From: Candidatus Scalindua sp. SCAELEC01
Lineage (GTDB): Bacteria; Planctomycetota; Brocadiia; Brocadiales; Scalinduaceae
NCBI GenBank assembly: GCA_004282745.1
Contig: SHMT01000017.1
Location: 30,389 to 94,388 of the forward strand
Length of the DNA stretch: 64,000 nt
Direction of reading: 5' to 3'
Positions 1-8,452 of this stretch are shown in pieces (within the stretch, counting starts at the first letter, position 1; every line of letters starts with the position of its first letter). The translations under genes and the position numbers were made by a program. The notes beneath the pieces were generated by a model, which was not told where the DNA came from, ran no database searches, and saw only the letters and a program-made list of their open reading frames with translations.

Positions 1-178
1 TTTTTGCAATTACCGCATAACCATCCATAGCAGCCCTGTTAAATGGTGGCATGTCTGAATCGGCCTTTATGTTCTCTGCCAGACATAACCCTTGAGCGTT
101 TTGTAATGGTACATTTTTCGATGGCAATGTTTTTACCTTTTTCAGGACAATCTGTATAGCCTTATCTACACTTATCAT
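1..178 (-). CDS. moeA: Molybdopterin molybdenumtransferase MoeA, N-terminal part (runs off left edge)
   Basis: Reading the minus strand from an ATG at 178 gives about 59 residues that contain DMPPFNRAAMDGYAV, the hallmark N-terminal motif of MoeA, the enzyme that inserts molybdate into adenylylated molybdopterin to make molybdenum cofactor. The start is well supported: a GAAGGAGG ribosome-binding site lies at about 183-190, a few bases upstream. The rest of the gene (the family is about 400 residues) lies outside the window. The recognition rests on the motif and on the position of the motif about 40-55 residues from the N-terminus, as is usual. Nothing in the remaining window looks like a molybdenum cofactor partner. 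Confidence 0.9.
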   Translation of the reverse strand, partial: MISVDKAIQIVLKKVKTLPSKNVPLQNAQGLCLAENIKADSDMPPFNRAAMDGYAVIAK

Positions 179-398
179 AAACCCTCCTTCAAACCATGTA
201 TTGGTATCTCTGATTCATGTGAAAAATACAAATAGTATTATTTGACAGAAAATGACTAGTTGTCATACCTAAATTTCACTTTGGCAAAATTCTCTTTGTA
301 TTGGTATAAAAAAGAAGCACATTGTAAACAGACAGTACAAATATATCAACAATCAAAGATTCTTGCACACAATGCACTAATTTGTAACAGTCTAAATA

Positions 399-723
399 GT
401 GTCTGAACGAAAACCCTGTGTTTGAATGAAAAGTGCCTAGGTACAAGGCGCGTAATATACTCATCGCAAATTGGTTTTCGGTTTTCAGATCCCGATTTCA
501 CCAGACCTTTAGATCTTTCTCAATCAAAATATCCTCGCCTTGATAGCACCAAGGCTCTGGTTTTGTTCAATCGAAAAATCAAAATTTCAGGCAAACTCTT
601 GCCCAGAAATTCCAAAAATCAATTCGCGATGAGTATAATTTCGTAACCGGAACGTACAATTGTACTTGAGGATTGCGAAATTATTGCAGCAACGCAGTAG
701 ATGGGTAGTTTTCGTTCAAACAC
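399..723 (+). mobile_element. Family A MITE-like element, interrupted copy
   Basis: The element starts GTGTCTGAACGAAAAC at 399 and ends with the inverted match TTTTCGTTCAAACAC at 723. A TA lies directly outside each end (397-398 and 724-725), as expected for a TA target duplication made by IS630/Tc1-mariner-type transposases. Removing the 178-bp element at 458-635 plus one TA leaves 145 bp, the exact length of the other full copies at 29468, 48957, 54072 and 55255. One end carries the terminal motif twice (399 and again from about 418). No coding capacity is seen. Confidence 0.85.
458..635 (+). mobile_element. Family B MITE-like element nested inside a family A copy
   Basis: A 178-bp non-coding insert with imperfect inverted ends: TACTCATCGCAAATTG at 458 and its reverse counterpart ending GATGAGTA at 635. 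It is flanked by TA at 456-457 and 636-637, while the uninterrupted A copy at 48957-49101 has one TA at the same point. This shows directly that B inserted into A with a TA duplication. Fragments that share its ends or interior occur at 10067-10101, 22175-22236, 31945-31995, 48746-48779 and 56871-56920. Confidence 0.85.
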
Positions 724-877
724 TAAATAAGAAGCTGGCAAGGGCAAACCTCTCTACTAATTTCACCTTGACAACAAATACCGCAAACATTACATTAGTA
801 CGATTGATACAGCATTGTGTCTCCGATGTAATCTTGTACATATGGTGTAACGTTACGGTGGTCCCTAATGATTGACC

Positions 878-923
878 TTAGGACCCAGGAAAGAACAACA
901 AGTTATTCTTTCCTGGGTCCTAA
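878..923. repeat. Family C hairpin, perfect copy
   Basis: Two 18-bp arms (878-895 and 906-923) pair perfectly around a 10-base loop that contains CAACAAG. The arm core AGGACCCAGGAAAGAA recurs, with variation, at 18125, 51664 and as a single arm near 48870, so this is a dispersed hairpin repeat and not only a terminator. It lies between the A/B elements and the sensor kinase gene. Confidence 0.8.
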
Positions 924-1075
924 ATCGGTCGGGGAGTACTAGGAGCAGGGTTTATTAGTGTGTAAAGGAGTTTTTCGAGTGTATTAACCTTACTGGCGAA
1001 GAGGGCTTTGTCGTATCTTTGCAGTAAGGTTTTTTTATGGAGTCTCGTTTGCCGTGGAATCAGGTTGATTGAATA

Positions 1076-2536
1076 ATGAAATTTACCATATTTAAAAGAT
1101 TGACATTTGGCTATATAGCAATAATGTTGTTGGTCATTTTTCTCGGTATCTATGTAACCTTCAAGTTGAACCAATTGAATCTGCTTACACGATCGATAGC
1201 TTCTGTTGACGGCTCAATCATAAATCGAATTGAACATATGTTAGATACGATGTATTCTCAGGTAAGTTTTGGAAAAAAATATCTGATTTCAAAGGACAAG
1301 GATTTTTATAAGCAGTTTGTTGAGATGGAAGGATATTTTAAAGCGGACATGGAAGCCCTTGAACCTTTTCTTTCGGGTACGGACAACGAATCGATGTATT
1401 CTGAGACGACTAAATTGTATGATAGGTATATCTCTCAATTTAAAAATGAGCATAAGTTCATAGAAACAGGTCAGGAATATCCAGCGGACCAATATGGGAC
1501 GGATAAGGAAACAATAATCGATCAGATGAATCAGAAACTGGTTAAAATTAATAAGATAGCACGGTTAGCCACCTATAATAAAATTTATGAAGCAAATAAA
1601 ATTAGTTCCCGTGTATTAAAGGTTGTGGCCATTACGGCGGTATTGACGGTCATTATCGGAGTCTTGATTTCCTTTTTCAATACAAAAATCATTAACCGTT
1701 CTGTTTTGCTTTTAAAGGACAGGACAAAGGAGATTGCCAAAGGTAAATTTGCAAAAATCGAAGATATCACCTCGCCTCCAGAAATTAAAGAACTGGCTGA
1801 TTCTTTTAATCTTATGTGTGAACGGTTAAAGGAGATTGATGAACTAAAGGAAGATTTTGTCAGCCATATTTCTCACGAGCTTCGGACTCCTTTGACAGCC
1901 ATTAGAGAGGCAACCAGTATGCTTCTTGACGGTGTATTTGCAGATGAACAGGAAAAACGGCACGAACTTTTGACGGTTTTACATGAAGAGTGTGAAAGAT
2001 TAATACATTTAGTTAATAGTATACTTGATCTTTCCTGCATGGAGGCCAAGATGGTAGGTTACCATATGAAGGAGTGCAACATCTTTCCGGTAATTCAAAA
2101 AAGTGTTTTACATATTGCACCGATTGCTCGACGAAAACACATTAATCTTGAGCTGAAACCTCCGCAAGAGATGCCTCTGGTAAAAATTGATCAAGAGAGG
2201 ATTGGGCAGGTAATGGAAAACCTGTTGGGAAATGCCTTAAAATTTACCAATAACGGTGGTACGGTTATTGTCGTTTGCGGTTGTCGAGAGGAGAATGGTA
2301 GGGATAATATTGAAATTTCGGTTTCTGATAACGGTTGCGGGATTTTACGAGAAAATCTAGAAAATATCTTTGATAAATTTGTGCGAATAGAAAGTGGTGA
2401 AAAAACCATAAGAGGGACAGGCCTTGGCCTTTCTATAGCTAAGCATGTTGTAACTGCGCATGGAGGAATGATATGGGCTCAAAGCAAACCTGGGGAGGGA
2501 AGCACTTTTTCTTTTACGTTACCTGTCTCATGTTGA
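1076..2536 (+). CDS. Membrane sensor histidine kinase (GlrK-like)
   Basis: A 486-residue two-TM sensor kinase. TM segments are at about residues 10-30 and 180-203 and flank a roughly 150-residue extracytoplasmic helical region. They are followed by a HAMP-like linker, the HisKA H-box SHELRTPLTAI with phosphoacceptor His267, and an HATPase domain with N (NLLGNALKF), G1 (DNGCGI) and G2 (GTGLGLSIAK) boxes. The next gene overlaps its 3' end by 64 bases and a sigma-54 response regulator follows. This order (kinase, outer-membrane lipoprotein, NtrC-type regulator) is the one known for GlrK-QseG-GlrR in enterobacteria. The specific orthology is inferred from order and domain type. The stimulus is unknown. 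The ATG start has only a weak ribosome-binding site. Confidence 0.88.
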   Translation: MKFTIFKRLTFGYIAIMLLVIFLGIYVTFKLNQLNLLTRSIASVDGSIINRIEHMLDTMYSQVSFGKKYLISKDKDFYKQFVEMEGYFKADMEALEPFLSGTDNESMYSETTKLYDRYISQFKNEHKFIETGQEYPADQYGTDKETIIDQMNQKLVKINKIARLATYNKIYEANKISSRVLKVVAITAVLTVIIGVLISFFNTKIINRSVLLLKDRTKEIAKGKFAKIEDITSPPEIKELADSFNLMCERLKEIDELKEDFVSHISHELRTPLTAIREATSMLLDGVFADEQEKRHELLTVLHEECERLIHLVNSILDLSCMEAKMVGYHMKECNIFPVIQKSVLHIAPIARRKHINLELKPPQEMPLVKIDQERIGQVMENLLGNALKFTNNGGTVIVVCGCREENGRDNIEISVSDNGCGILRENLENIFDKFVRIESGEKTIRGTGLGLSIAKHVVTAHGGMIWAQSKPGEGSTFSFTLPVSC

Positions 2537-3105
2537 TCGTGATTGGGATACAGGGGTGTGCAATCTTTCCTGAAAAACATCAAGATAAAGACTCTTATAA
2601 TAATTCGGAAATTTCAATGAGTGTTGAGGAGAGCAAAGCTATGGGCGAGAGTTCGATACCGGATGCAGAGTTGCTTAGTATGTTTCCTCAATTTGCAAGA
2701 AAATGGCAGGGGATGCAGAAACTTGCAAAGGCAAGGGTTCTCATGTTGAATGGATACCATAGTTCATCACTGAGGGGGAATAAAGAGGTGCTCAGATTGT
2801 TTCCACGGTCACTGGGAGATCAGGCTCTTTTTCAAATGGGCTTAAACTATGCCCATTCTGGGAATCCCGATCGCAATTACAAAAAATCCAAAAAATGTTT
2901 TCAGAGAATATTAAAAGAGTATCCCGATAGTGATATTAGAGATAAGGCTGGAATCTGGGTTTTGTTTCTCCAAGAGATGATAGAGAAGAATAGGGAAATT
3001 AATAATTTACAAAATCAGTTAGAAGGTTTACAATACCAGATCGAGAGGTTAAAAGAAGTTGACCTCGGGATTGAAGAGAAAAAGAGAGAATTGTTGCTCA
3101 ATTGA
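2473..3105 (+). CDS. Putative QseG-like lipoprotein with TPR-like region
   Basis: A 210-residue predicted lipoprotein. The N-terminus has basic residues, a hydrophobic stretch and a lipobox-like IQGC ending near residue 29. The middle (about residues 80-165) resembles YfiO/BamD-type TPR repeats, with the phrase LKEYPDSDIRDKA. The C-terminal 45 residues form a likely coiled coil (EIN, LQNQLEGLQYQIERLKE). The start at 2473 has a strong GGAGGA site at about 2461-2466, so translation begins 64 bases inside the kinase gene. A later in-frame ATG at 2530 that overlaps the kinase stop would delete the signal's basic part and is less likely. In the GlrK-type system the lipoprotein modulates the kinase. 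The same role here is inferred from position. Confidence 0.75.
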   Translation: MGSKQTWGGKHFFFYVTCLMLIVIGIQGCAIFPEKHQDKDSYNNSEISMSVEESKAMGESSIPDAELLSMFPQFARKWQGMQKLAKARVLMLNGYHSSSLRGNKEVLRLFPRSLGDQALFQMGLNYAHSGNPDRNYKKSKKCFQRILKEYPDSDIRDKAGIWVLFLQEMIEKNREINNLQNQLEGLQYQIERLKEVDLGIEEKKRELLLN

Positions 3106-3122
3106 TTAAGGGGAAGAGGTAC

Positions 3123-4478
3123 ATGAACACTATTATGGTTGTCGACGATGACCAGAATATCCTCAAGGTGATAAAAATGAGATTAGAGGCGAATGACTAT
3201 CAAGTATCGACAGCTTTTCAGGCGACCAATGCGGTGAAGATAGCTCAAGACAGGATGGTTGATCTGGCGCTTGTAGACCTCAAGCTTGCGGATGATAGTG
3301 GTATTGATCTAATGGAAAACCTCCTTCAGATTAATCCTGAAATGCCCATTATTATCCTTACCTCCCATGGCACTATTGAGACTGCAGTAGAGGCAATGAA
3401 AAAAGGGGCTTTCGGTTATGTGACGAAGCCCTTTAACTACCAAGAACTTCTGTTGCAGATAAAAAACGGTTTGCAGAGGGACAGCTTCCTGGAGAAGCCC
3501 AATCCGTCCGGAAAAGTAATGGAAGAGAGTGGAGGTTTTGAGAATATTGTCGGAAATAGTGAAAAAATAAAAAAAATTTTCGAACAGGTAATTCAAGCCT
3601 CAAAAACGGATTCCCATGTCCACATTTATGGAGAAAGTGGGACGGGAAAGGAGTTGATTGCCAAGTGTTTACACCAGACAAGCTCAAGAAAAGAGCAGCC
3701 ATTTGTTGCGATTAATTGTGCCGCTATTCCTGAAGCACTTTTTGAAAGCGAACTTTTTGGTTATGAGAAAGGGGCATTTACGGGGGCCAACCAAAAGAAA
3801 AAGGGAATTTTTTCTCAGGCACATACGGGCACTCTGTTTTTAGATGAAATATCTGAAATGCCTTTGTCTCTGCAGGCAAAGCTGCTTCGCGTTCTAGAGG
3901 ATACCGTGTTTTATCCTTTGGGAGGAGAGAGCACCATCCAAGTGGATGTTAGAATAATTGTGGCTTCGAATAAAGATTTAAAGAAAGAGGTAGAGAATGG
4001 TACTTTTCGAGAAGACCTCTATTATCGTGTTCACGTTATCAATATAAAATTACCTCCCCTTAGAGAAAGGAAAGAGGACATCCCGCTTCTGGCAAGGTAT
4101 TTCCTAAAAAAATACACGAGTACTATGAATAAAAAGATCAAAGATTATTCTTCAGCAGCCTTACAAAAAATGATGTTACACCATTGGCCTGGTAATGTAA
4201 GAGAACTAGAAAATACCGTAGAGTATGCAGTTGTTATGGCTGTAGGAGACGTTATTACCGATGATCTGATCCTCTCTTCCCATGAAGACGTAAGCGAGGG
4301 GTTAAAATGTCTTAAGTCCGCTAAGGAGGACTTTGAAAAAGATTATCTTGTACAGCTTATTGGACTTACTCACGGTAATGTTAGCCAGGCAGCAAAGTTG
4401 GCAGGAAAATATAGAGCTGATTTATATGAGCTCTTAAAAAAATACGATCTAAAACCCATCAATTTTCGGAAAAAGTGA
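3123..4478 (+). CDS. Sigma-54-dependent response regulator (NtrC/GlrR family)
   Basis: A 451-residue regulator with three domains. The receiver has phosphoacceptor Asp52 in LALVDLKL. The AAA+ sigma-54 activation domain has Walker A GESGTGKE from residue 170, the sigma-54 contact motif GAFTGA at 217-222, and Walker B GTLFLDEI. The C-terminal Fis-type helix-turn-helix is in NVSQAAKLAGKYRADLYELL. The ATG at 3123 is preceded by GGGGAAGAGG and is preferred over an in-frame TTG at 3102 that would overlap the lipoprotein gene. The partner kinase is almost certainly the one at 1076. I found no clear -24/-12 sigma-54 promoter near, so its target is not identified. Confidence 0.92.
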   Translation: MNTIMVVDDDQNILKVIKMRLEANDYQVSTAFQATNAVKIAQDRMVDLALVDLKLADDSGIDLMENLLQINPEMPIIILTSHGTIETAVEAMKKGAFGYVTKPFNYQELLLQIKNGLQRDSFLEKPNPSGKVMEESGGFENIVGNSEKIKKIFEQVIQASKTDSHVHIYGESGTGKELIAKCLHQTSSRKEQPFVAINCAAIPEALFESELFGYEKGAFTGANQKKKGIFSQAHTGTLFLDEISEMPLSLQAKLLRVLEDTVFYPLGGESTIQVDVRIIVASNKDLKKEVENGTFREDLYYRVHVINIKLPPLRERKEDIPLLARYFLKKYTSTMNKKIKDYSSAALQKMMLHHWPGNVRELENTVEYAVVMAVGDVITDDLILSSHEDVSEGLKCLKSAKEDFEKDYLVQLIGLTHGNVSQAAKLAGKYRADLYELLKKYDLKPINFRKK

Positions 4479-4865
4479 AGACTGTTTCATACAGGCGAAA
4501 CGTCTTAAACCTTCCCGCTTCTCGTCTTACCACATAAATCTGAGTAACGTTAACCAACTGTATGAAATAACCTTCTCTTGAAACAGCAACAGCAACTACC
4601 ATTTAAGAATTAAATACGACAAATCTTCTTTACCCGCTGTAGGAAAATCCCTTCGATTAGTCTGTTTTCTTATCGATATCATAAGTGCTGTAATTTGTTT
4701 GAAAACAAATAGATAGAGATTTTGTGTCAATTCGGTATACCGTTAGCTGCTCCACTTCAATAGGAAGTACGTTGCAATGATAAGGACCACAATAGGTGTG
4801 AGGAATTGTGGGAAAAAGAAGAGAGATTCTTATTTTACGAAGATCTGTATTTAGGGGGAAGTGCG
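4479..4865. other. Intergenic stretch, no gene seen
   Basis: Just after the regulator stop, bases 4479-4508 can form a hairpin with arms AGACTGTTTC / GAAACGTCTT, a possible weak terminator without a T run. The remainder is AT-rich with no convincing reading frame. A short inverted ATTTGTTT/AAACAAAT lies near 4691-4709. Confidence 0.5.
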
Positions 4866-5171
4866 ATGAAAAAAAACCGATTAAAATCTTTTGTTTTGAT
4901 AATAAATAATCTCAGTTGTATGGTGATTTTTGGGTTGGCAACTATGAGTCTTATCTCTCCAGGTTTTTTTGTTACCCATAAAGATAATTCAACAGAGGCG
5001 GAGAGTATGGAGATGCAATCTGAAACTATTTCAAAGCGTGAAGTTGAATTTGGGTTAAGGGGTCAAACGAAGTCTAGGGGAAAAAATGTAGTAGATACGG
5101 GGAGAGATGTGGGGATATTGGATAGTGTGCAGCGGGGTGATTGGACGTTTGTGTCTGTGCTAGCCCAGTAG
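4866..5171 (+). CDS. Small secreted or membrane-anchored protein, unknown function
   Basis: A 101-residue protein that I do not recognise. It begins MKKNRLKSF followed by a hydrophobic stretch to about residue 38, consistent with a signal peptide or single TM anchor. The rest is polar and charged and ends with DWTFVSVLAQ. The ATG at 4866 has AGGGGGAAG just upstream. A longer in-frame start at 4806 exists but would put 20 polar residues before the signal. It lies alone between the sigma-54 regulator and a PilZ gene, same strand. Confidence 0.55.
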   Translation: MKKNRLKSFVLIINNLSCMVIFGLATMSLISPGFFVTHKDNSTEAESMEMQSETISKREVEFGLRGQTKSRGKNVVDTGRDVGILDSVQRGDWTFVSVLAQ

Positions 5172-5309
5172 AATTGCTCAAGGCAATAGAGAAAGTTGTG
5201 TAGGCCTGGTTGCGTGAGGGAGACCATATTCCCTTTTTTTCTGTCTGTTATATCAATTAGAGGTGTAGGATTTAAACCGAAATGGTCTACTTTTGTCTGG
5301 ATTCTAGTT

Positions 5310-5693
5310 ATGATTAAAAGAAATGGTTGGTCAAGTGAAGCGAAATGCATAGAGCGGCGCGCTCAGAAAAGATTAGAGCTTTCCCTGCTCGTATTGCTGC
5401 CTAACCAGAAAGTTAAATCTAAGAATATTAGTTCTGCTGGTGTTTATTTTGAGATAGTTGCGGATTATAATAGGGCGTATTATCTTGGGAAAAGTGTTAA
5501 ATTTGAAATAGTGGCAGCAACAACATCAACTATGCTTCCCCTGAGGTCGATAAGGCTGAGTGGGAGTGGAAAAATTATTAGAAAAGCCCTCATACGCAGC
5601 AGTTTGCACGAAAAAGTTTGGGGTATTGCAGTGCGATTTGATGAAAGACTTGAGATTGTATACGATCCTATCGGTTTTCCCCGTTATGCATGA
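5310..5693 (+). CDS. PilZ-domain protein
   Basis: A 127-residue protein formed mostly of a PilZ domain, a c-di-GMP-binding module. The expected features are visible: an RRAQKRLELSLLV segment (the RxxxR-type motif), then SKNISSAGVYFEI (the D/NxSxxG-type motif), then beta-rich sequence that ends with an AVRFDERL-like strand. The chosen ATG at 5310 starts just before the domain. The frame stays open upstream to 5196 but that part looks non-coding. The start lacks a clear ribosome-binding site. A diguanylate cyclase that could feed it is at 8453. The link is only by general pathway knowledge. Confidence 0.75.
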   Translation: MIKRNGWSSEAKCIERRAQKRLELSLLVLLPNQKVKSKNISSAGVYFEIVADYNRAYYLGKSVKFEIVAATTSTMLPLRSIRLSGSGKIIRKALIRSSLHEKVWGIAVRFDERLEIVYDPIGFPRYA

Positions 5694-5979
5694 TGGGGTG
5701 AATGCTATTATTTTTTACCATTTCCCCTGGCAAAATTAGAGCGAATAGATGATGAGCAATAGCTTTACTCAGATGGACGACTTATTCGTACGGCATTATT
5801 TTGCTATCTTATCCCATTGACATTTTATTGTGTATTTGTTACCATGTATGCTCTTATGTCGTTGTCAGTGATTATTGGGTGTAAGCTTGAGGGCTTAGTT
5901 GCTTATCCATTCTCGGGCTAGGAAATCTCTCCAGCGAGCTTTTTGATATTTTTGTTGATCTGGCGTTTTTAAGTCTGTT

Positions 5980-7086
5980 ATGAAAAAAATCTTGTTATTT
6001 CAGTTTTTCCTTATTATTTTTCTGATTGCTGTTTTTGAAACAACCTCTTATGGTTCGAGTAAGTTTAAGGAATACTATAATCAGGCAATTGAATATTATA
6101 AGCAGGGCAAATATGATCAGGCGGGAAAGCAATTTGAAATGGCATTAGATCTGAAACCGAACGATGCGTATGCACTTTATGGTCTTGGAAATACCTATTA
6201 TTGCAAGGCAAAATACGATGAGGCCATAAAAATTTACAAGAAGGCTATCAGTAAAAATCCTGACTATGCGAAGGTTCATTACTCATTATCCCTTGCCTAT
6301 AATAAGATGGGTATGACGCGCGAGGCCGAAAAGGAGAAAAAGATTTTCAGGAAGATATCACAAGGTGAAAAAGGGGCTGGAAAATCTTCAGATAAGGTGA
6401 CAGCGTCTCGCGCTCCAGTGAAAGTAAGTGAACATTCTTCTGCAGCTGAACGTGACCGATCAGGGTTTGGTCTTGCGACAGGGGATAAACATGGTGAGCA
6501 AGAGCACTCTGATTTTGGCAGAACCCAGGGAAAGGTTGCAGATAAAGACAAGCACGGCGACACTGACGAGCAATCACATGCGGTAGGAGAGAAGTCTGCG
6601 ATTAGTACAAAAGCGGATCAGGCTCCAGTTGGTACACATGGGGGGAAGTCCGAGCATAGTGAGCAGACAGCCTCCCAAGGAGCAAAAGCGGACCACACCT
6701 TTGGTAAAAAAGCACCTGTTGATCAACGTGCAGCACCTAAAGAGCGTGCACCCATTGAACATCGCGATGCAACAAATATGCACGTTACCAGCACACATGG
6801 CACAAAGAAACATCTTAAAAAGGATGATACGCACTCTATCTTTCAAGGTTATACGAAAGAGTCCACTAAACCAAAATCTAGCCTATTTGCAAAAAAACAG
6901 GGAAAATTTTCTGGGTCTCGCCTGAGCCCGACTGTCTATGTTAGGAGTGAATGGACCAAATCAAGGATACATAAGATTCTTATTTGTGTCATTGGTTATG
7001 TTTTTGTAACTCAAATGTGGCTTAGCGTTATCGCCTTCTTCGGGTTTATCGTCTGGAGAATAAGAAAAAAAAATCTAGTTGGCTGA
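5980..7086 (+). CDS. TPR-repeat membrane protein with low-complexity middle
   Basis: A 368-residue protein. It has an N-terminal signal peptide (about 1-25), two or three TPR motifs at about residues 30-125 (YYNQAIEYYKQGKYDQAGKQ, then PNDAYALYGLGNTYY, then PDYAKVHYSLSLAY), a long charged and His/Gly/Lys-rich disordered region at about 130-320, and a C-terminal TM segment before RIRKKNLVG. TPR proteins of this kind act as protein-protein scaffolds. No catalytic motif is present, and the specific role is unknown. It stands alone with about 270 bases on each side. Confidence 0.75.
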   Translation: MKKILLFQFFLIIFLIAVFETTSYGSSKFKEYYNQAIEYYKQGKYDQAGKQFEMALDLKPNDAYALYGLGNTYYCKAKYDEAIKIYKKAISKNPDYAKVHYSLSLAYNKMGMTREAEKEKKIFRKISQGEKGAGKSSDKVTASRAPVKVSEHSSAAERDRSGFGLATGDKHGEQEHSDFGRTQGKVADKDKHGDTDEQSHAVGEKSAISTKADQAPVGTHGGKSEHSEQTASQGAKADHTFGKKAPVDQRAAPKERAPIEHRDATNMHVTSTHGTKKHLKKDDTHSIFQGYTKESTKPKSSLFAKKQGKFSGSRLSPTVYVRSEWTKSRIHKILICVIGYVFVTQMWLSVIAFFGFIVWRIRKKNLVG

Positions 7087-7295
7087 TTCTTTTTTATCCT
7101 ACCTACCTCTATTATACATTTCCAAAGGTTACCCGTCGTTTTGTCTGATACAAAGTTTAGTTGGATATTTTCAGAGGCCTAACATGTTTTGGTCATAAGC
7201 TATTAGCGTCTAAACAATCGAAATTCCGTTTTAGCATATCTCTTTTCCTGGGCCCTTAGAGAGAAAAAATCTTTTTTTGGTGTAATTTTTTGTGC

Positions 7296-7301
7296 TATAA
7301 T
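7296..7301 (+). promoter_or_regulatory. Candidate -10 box for the cobT transcript
   Basis: A perfect TATAAT sits 61 bases upstream of cobT in an otherwise T-rich stretch. The matching -35 is poor (a run of T residues at the right distance). There is no cobalamin riboswitch between it and cobT. Confidence 0.4.
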
Positions 7302-7361
7302 GCACGTTTTTATCTTTGCAAACGGTTATCTGCGTTCCTTGTTGAGTGACGAACCACTTGA

Positions 7362-8441
7362 ATGAAACTATTAAATCAAACGCTCGAAAATATTGAAGGG
7401 ATCACAATAGATCCAAATGGTAGAGTACGGGAAAGATTTGATAGTCTTGCTATCCCTTCAGGCAGTCTTGGGAGACTGGAGGAATTTGCGACAATTTATG
7501 CGTCAATAAAAAAGGAAACTTTTGCAACCATTAAGCATAAGGCGGTATTTACCATGGCGGGAGACCATGGTATTTCTCGTGAAAATGTAAGCGCTTTTCC
7601 GCAAGAGGTGACAGGTCAAATGGTAAGAAGTTTTCTCCGTGGCGATGCAACAATCAATCTATTTGCACAGCACGTTGGTGCAAGGGTTATTGTTGTTGAT
7701 TGTGGGGTAAATACCGATTTTCAATCTGTTGAAGGCTTGCGGATTAAAAAGGTAGATTATGGAACGGCTAACATGATCCATGGTCCTGCGATGACCCATG
7801 AACAGGCGATTGAATCACTGGAAGTGGGGATTGAAGTTCTCCTTGAAGAGCTGTCTGTCGGTTTGGATGTTGTTGCTACCGGTGATATGGGTATCGCAAA
7901 TACAACACCAAGTAGCGCAATAATTTCGTGTTTAACAGGCGAGAAAGTGAAAAAAGTTACGGGAAAGGGTACCGGCTTAGATGATAGTGGTTGGGAGAGG
8001 AAAGTGCGTGTCATAGAAAGGGTTTTGGAGGTGAATAAACCCGATCCATCAAGGCCTATAGATGTGCTTGCTAAGATAGGAGGGTTTGAAATAGGCGCTA
8101 TTGCCGGTCTTTGTCTGGCAGCGGCAAGTAAAAGAATACCTGTTTTGATTGACGGATTTGTTTCAACGGCCGCAGCATTAATTGCATCTGCCATAGAACC
8201 GAAAGTAAACAATTATCTTATTGCCTCTCATGTATCAGCTGAGAATGGACATCTCATTGCCCTGGAAAAATTGGGGAAAAAGGCTATTTTTGATCTGAAT
8301 TTAAGGCTTGGAGAGGGCACGGGGGCACTGCTTGGATTAAGTCTTGTTGAGGTTGGTGTAAAGGTCTTAACCCAAACGGCAACGTTCTCTGAAGCAAACG
8401 TTTCGATGCCAGAGTTGAAGAACCTAAGAAAGGAAAGCTAG
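7362..8441 (+). CDS. cobT: Nicotinate-nucleotide--dimethylbenzimidazole phosphoribosyltransferase
   Basis: A 359-residue CobT of normal family length. It makes alpha-ribazole phosphate, the lower-ligand building block of cobalamin, from nicotinate mononucleotide and 5,6-dimethylbenzimidazole. Visible family features are the N-terminal PSGSLGRLE, MAGDHGIS, GDMGIANTTPSSAI and the C-terminal LRLGEGTGALLG, where Glu318 corresponds to the known catalytic glutamate. It is separated from the main cobalamin island by about 14 kb and is followed after 11 bases by a diguanylate cyclase gene, probably in one transcript. Confidence is high from several conserved motifs over the whole length. Confidence 0.95.
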   Translation: MKLLNQTLENIEGITIDPNGRVRERFDSLAIPSGSLGRLEEFATIYASIKKETFATIKHKAVFTMAGDHGISRENVSAFPQEVTGQMVRSFLRGDATINLFAQHVGARVIVVDCGVNTDFQSVEGLRIKKVDYGTANMIHGPAMTHEQAIESLEVGIEVLLEELSVGLDVVATGDMGIANTTPSSAIISCLTGEKVKKVTGKGTGLDDSGWERKVRVIERVLEVNKPDPSRPIDVLAKIGGFEIGAIAGLCLAAASKRIPVLIDGFVSTAAALIASAIEPKVNNYLIASHVSAENGHLIALEKLGKKAIFDLNLRLGEGTGALLGLSLVEVGVKVLTQTATFSEANVSMPELKNLRKES

Positions 8442-8452
8442 GTAAAGGTTTA

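Noticed and set aside
422..875. Two plus-strand open frames (422-646 and 660-875)
   Set aside because: They lie across the nested A and B elements and the following non-coding DNA, have no ribosome-binding sites and no recognisable protein features.
3102..3122. TTG start for the sigma-54 regulator
   Set aside because: The ATG at 3123 has a better-placed ribosome site and begins exactly at the receiver's first strand.
4755..4775. Possible sigma-54 promoter (GG then TTGCA) upstream of 4866
   Set aside because: The spacing between GG and GC is nine bases and not ten, and the -24 element does not read TGGCAC.
7757..8212. Long open frame antisense to cobT
   Set aside because: It is a shadow of codon usage in cobT, and the sense frame has clear family motifs.
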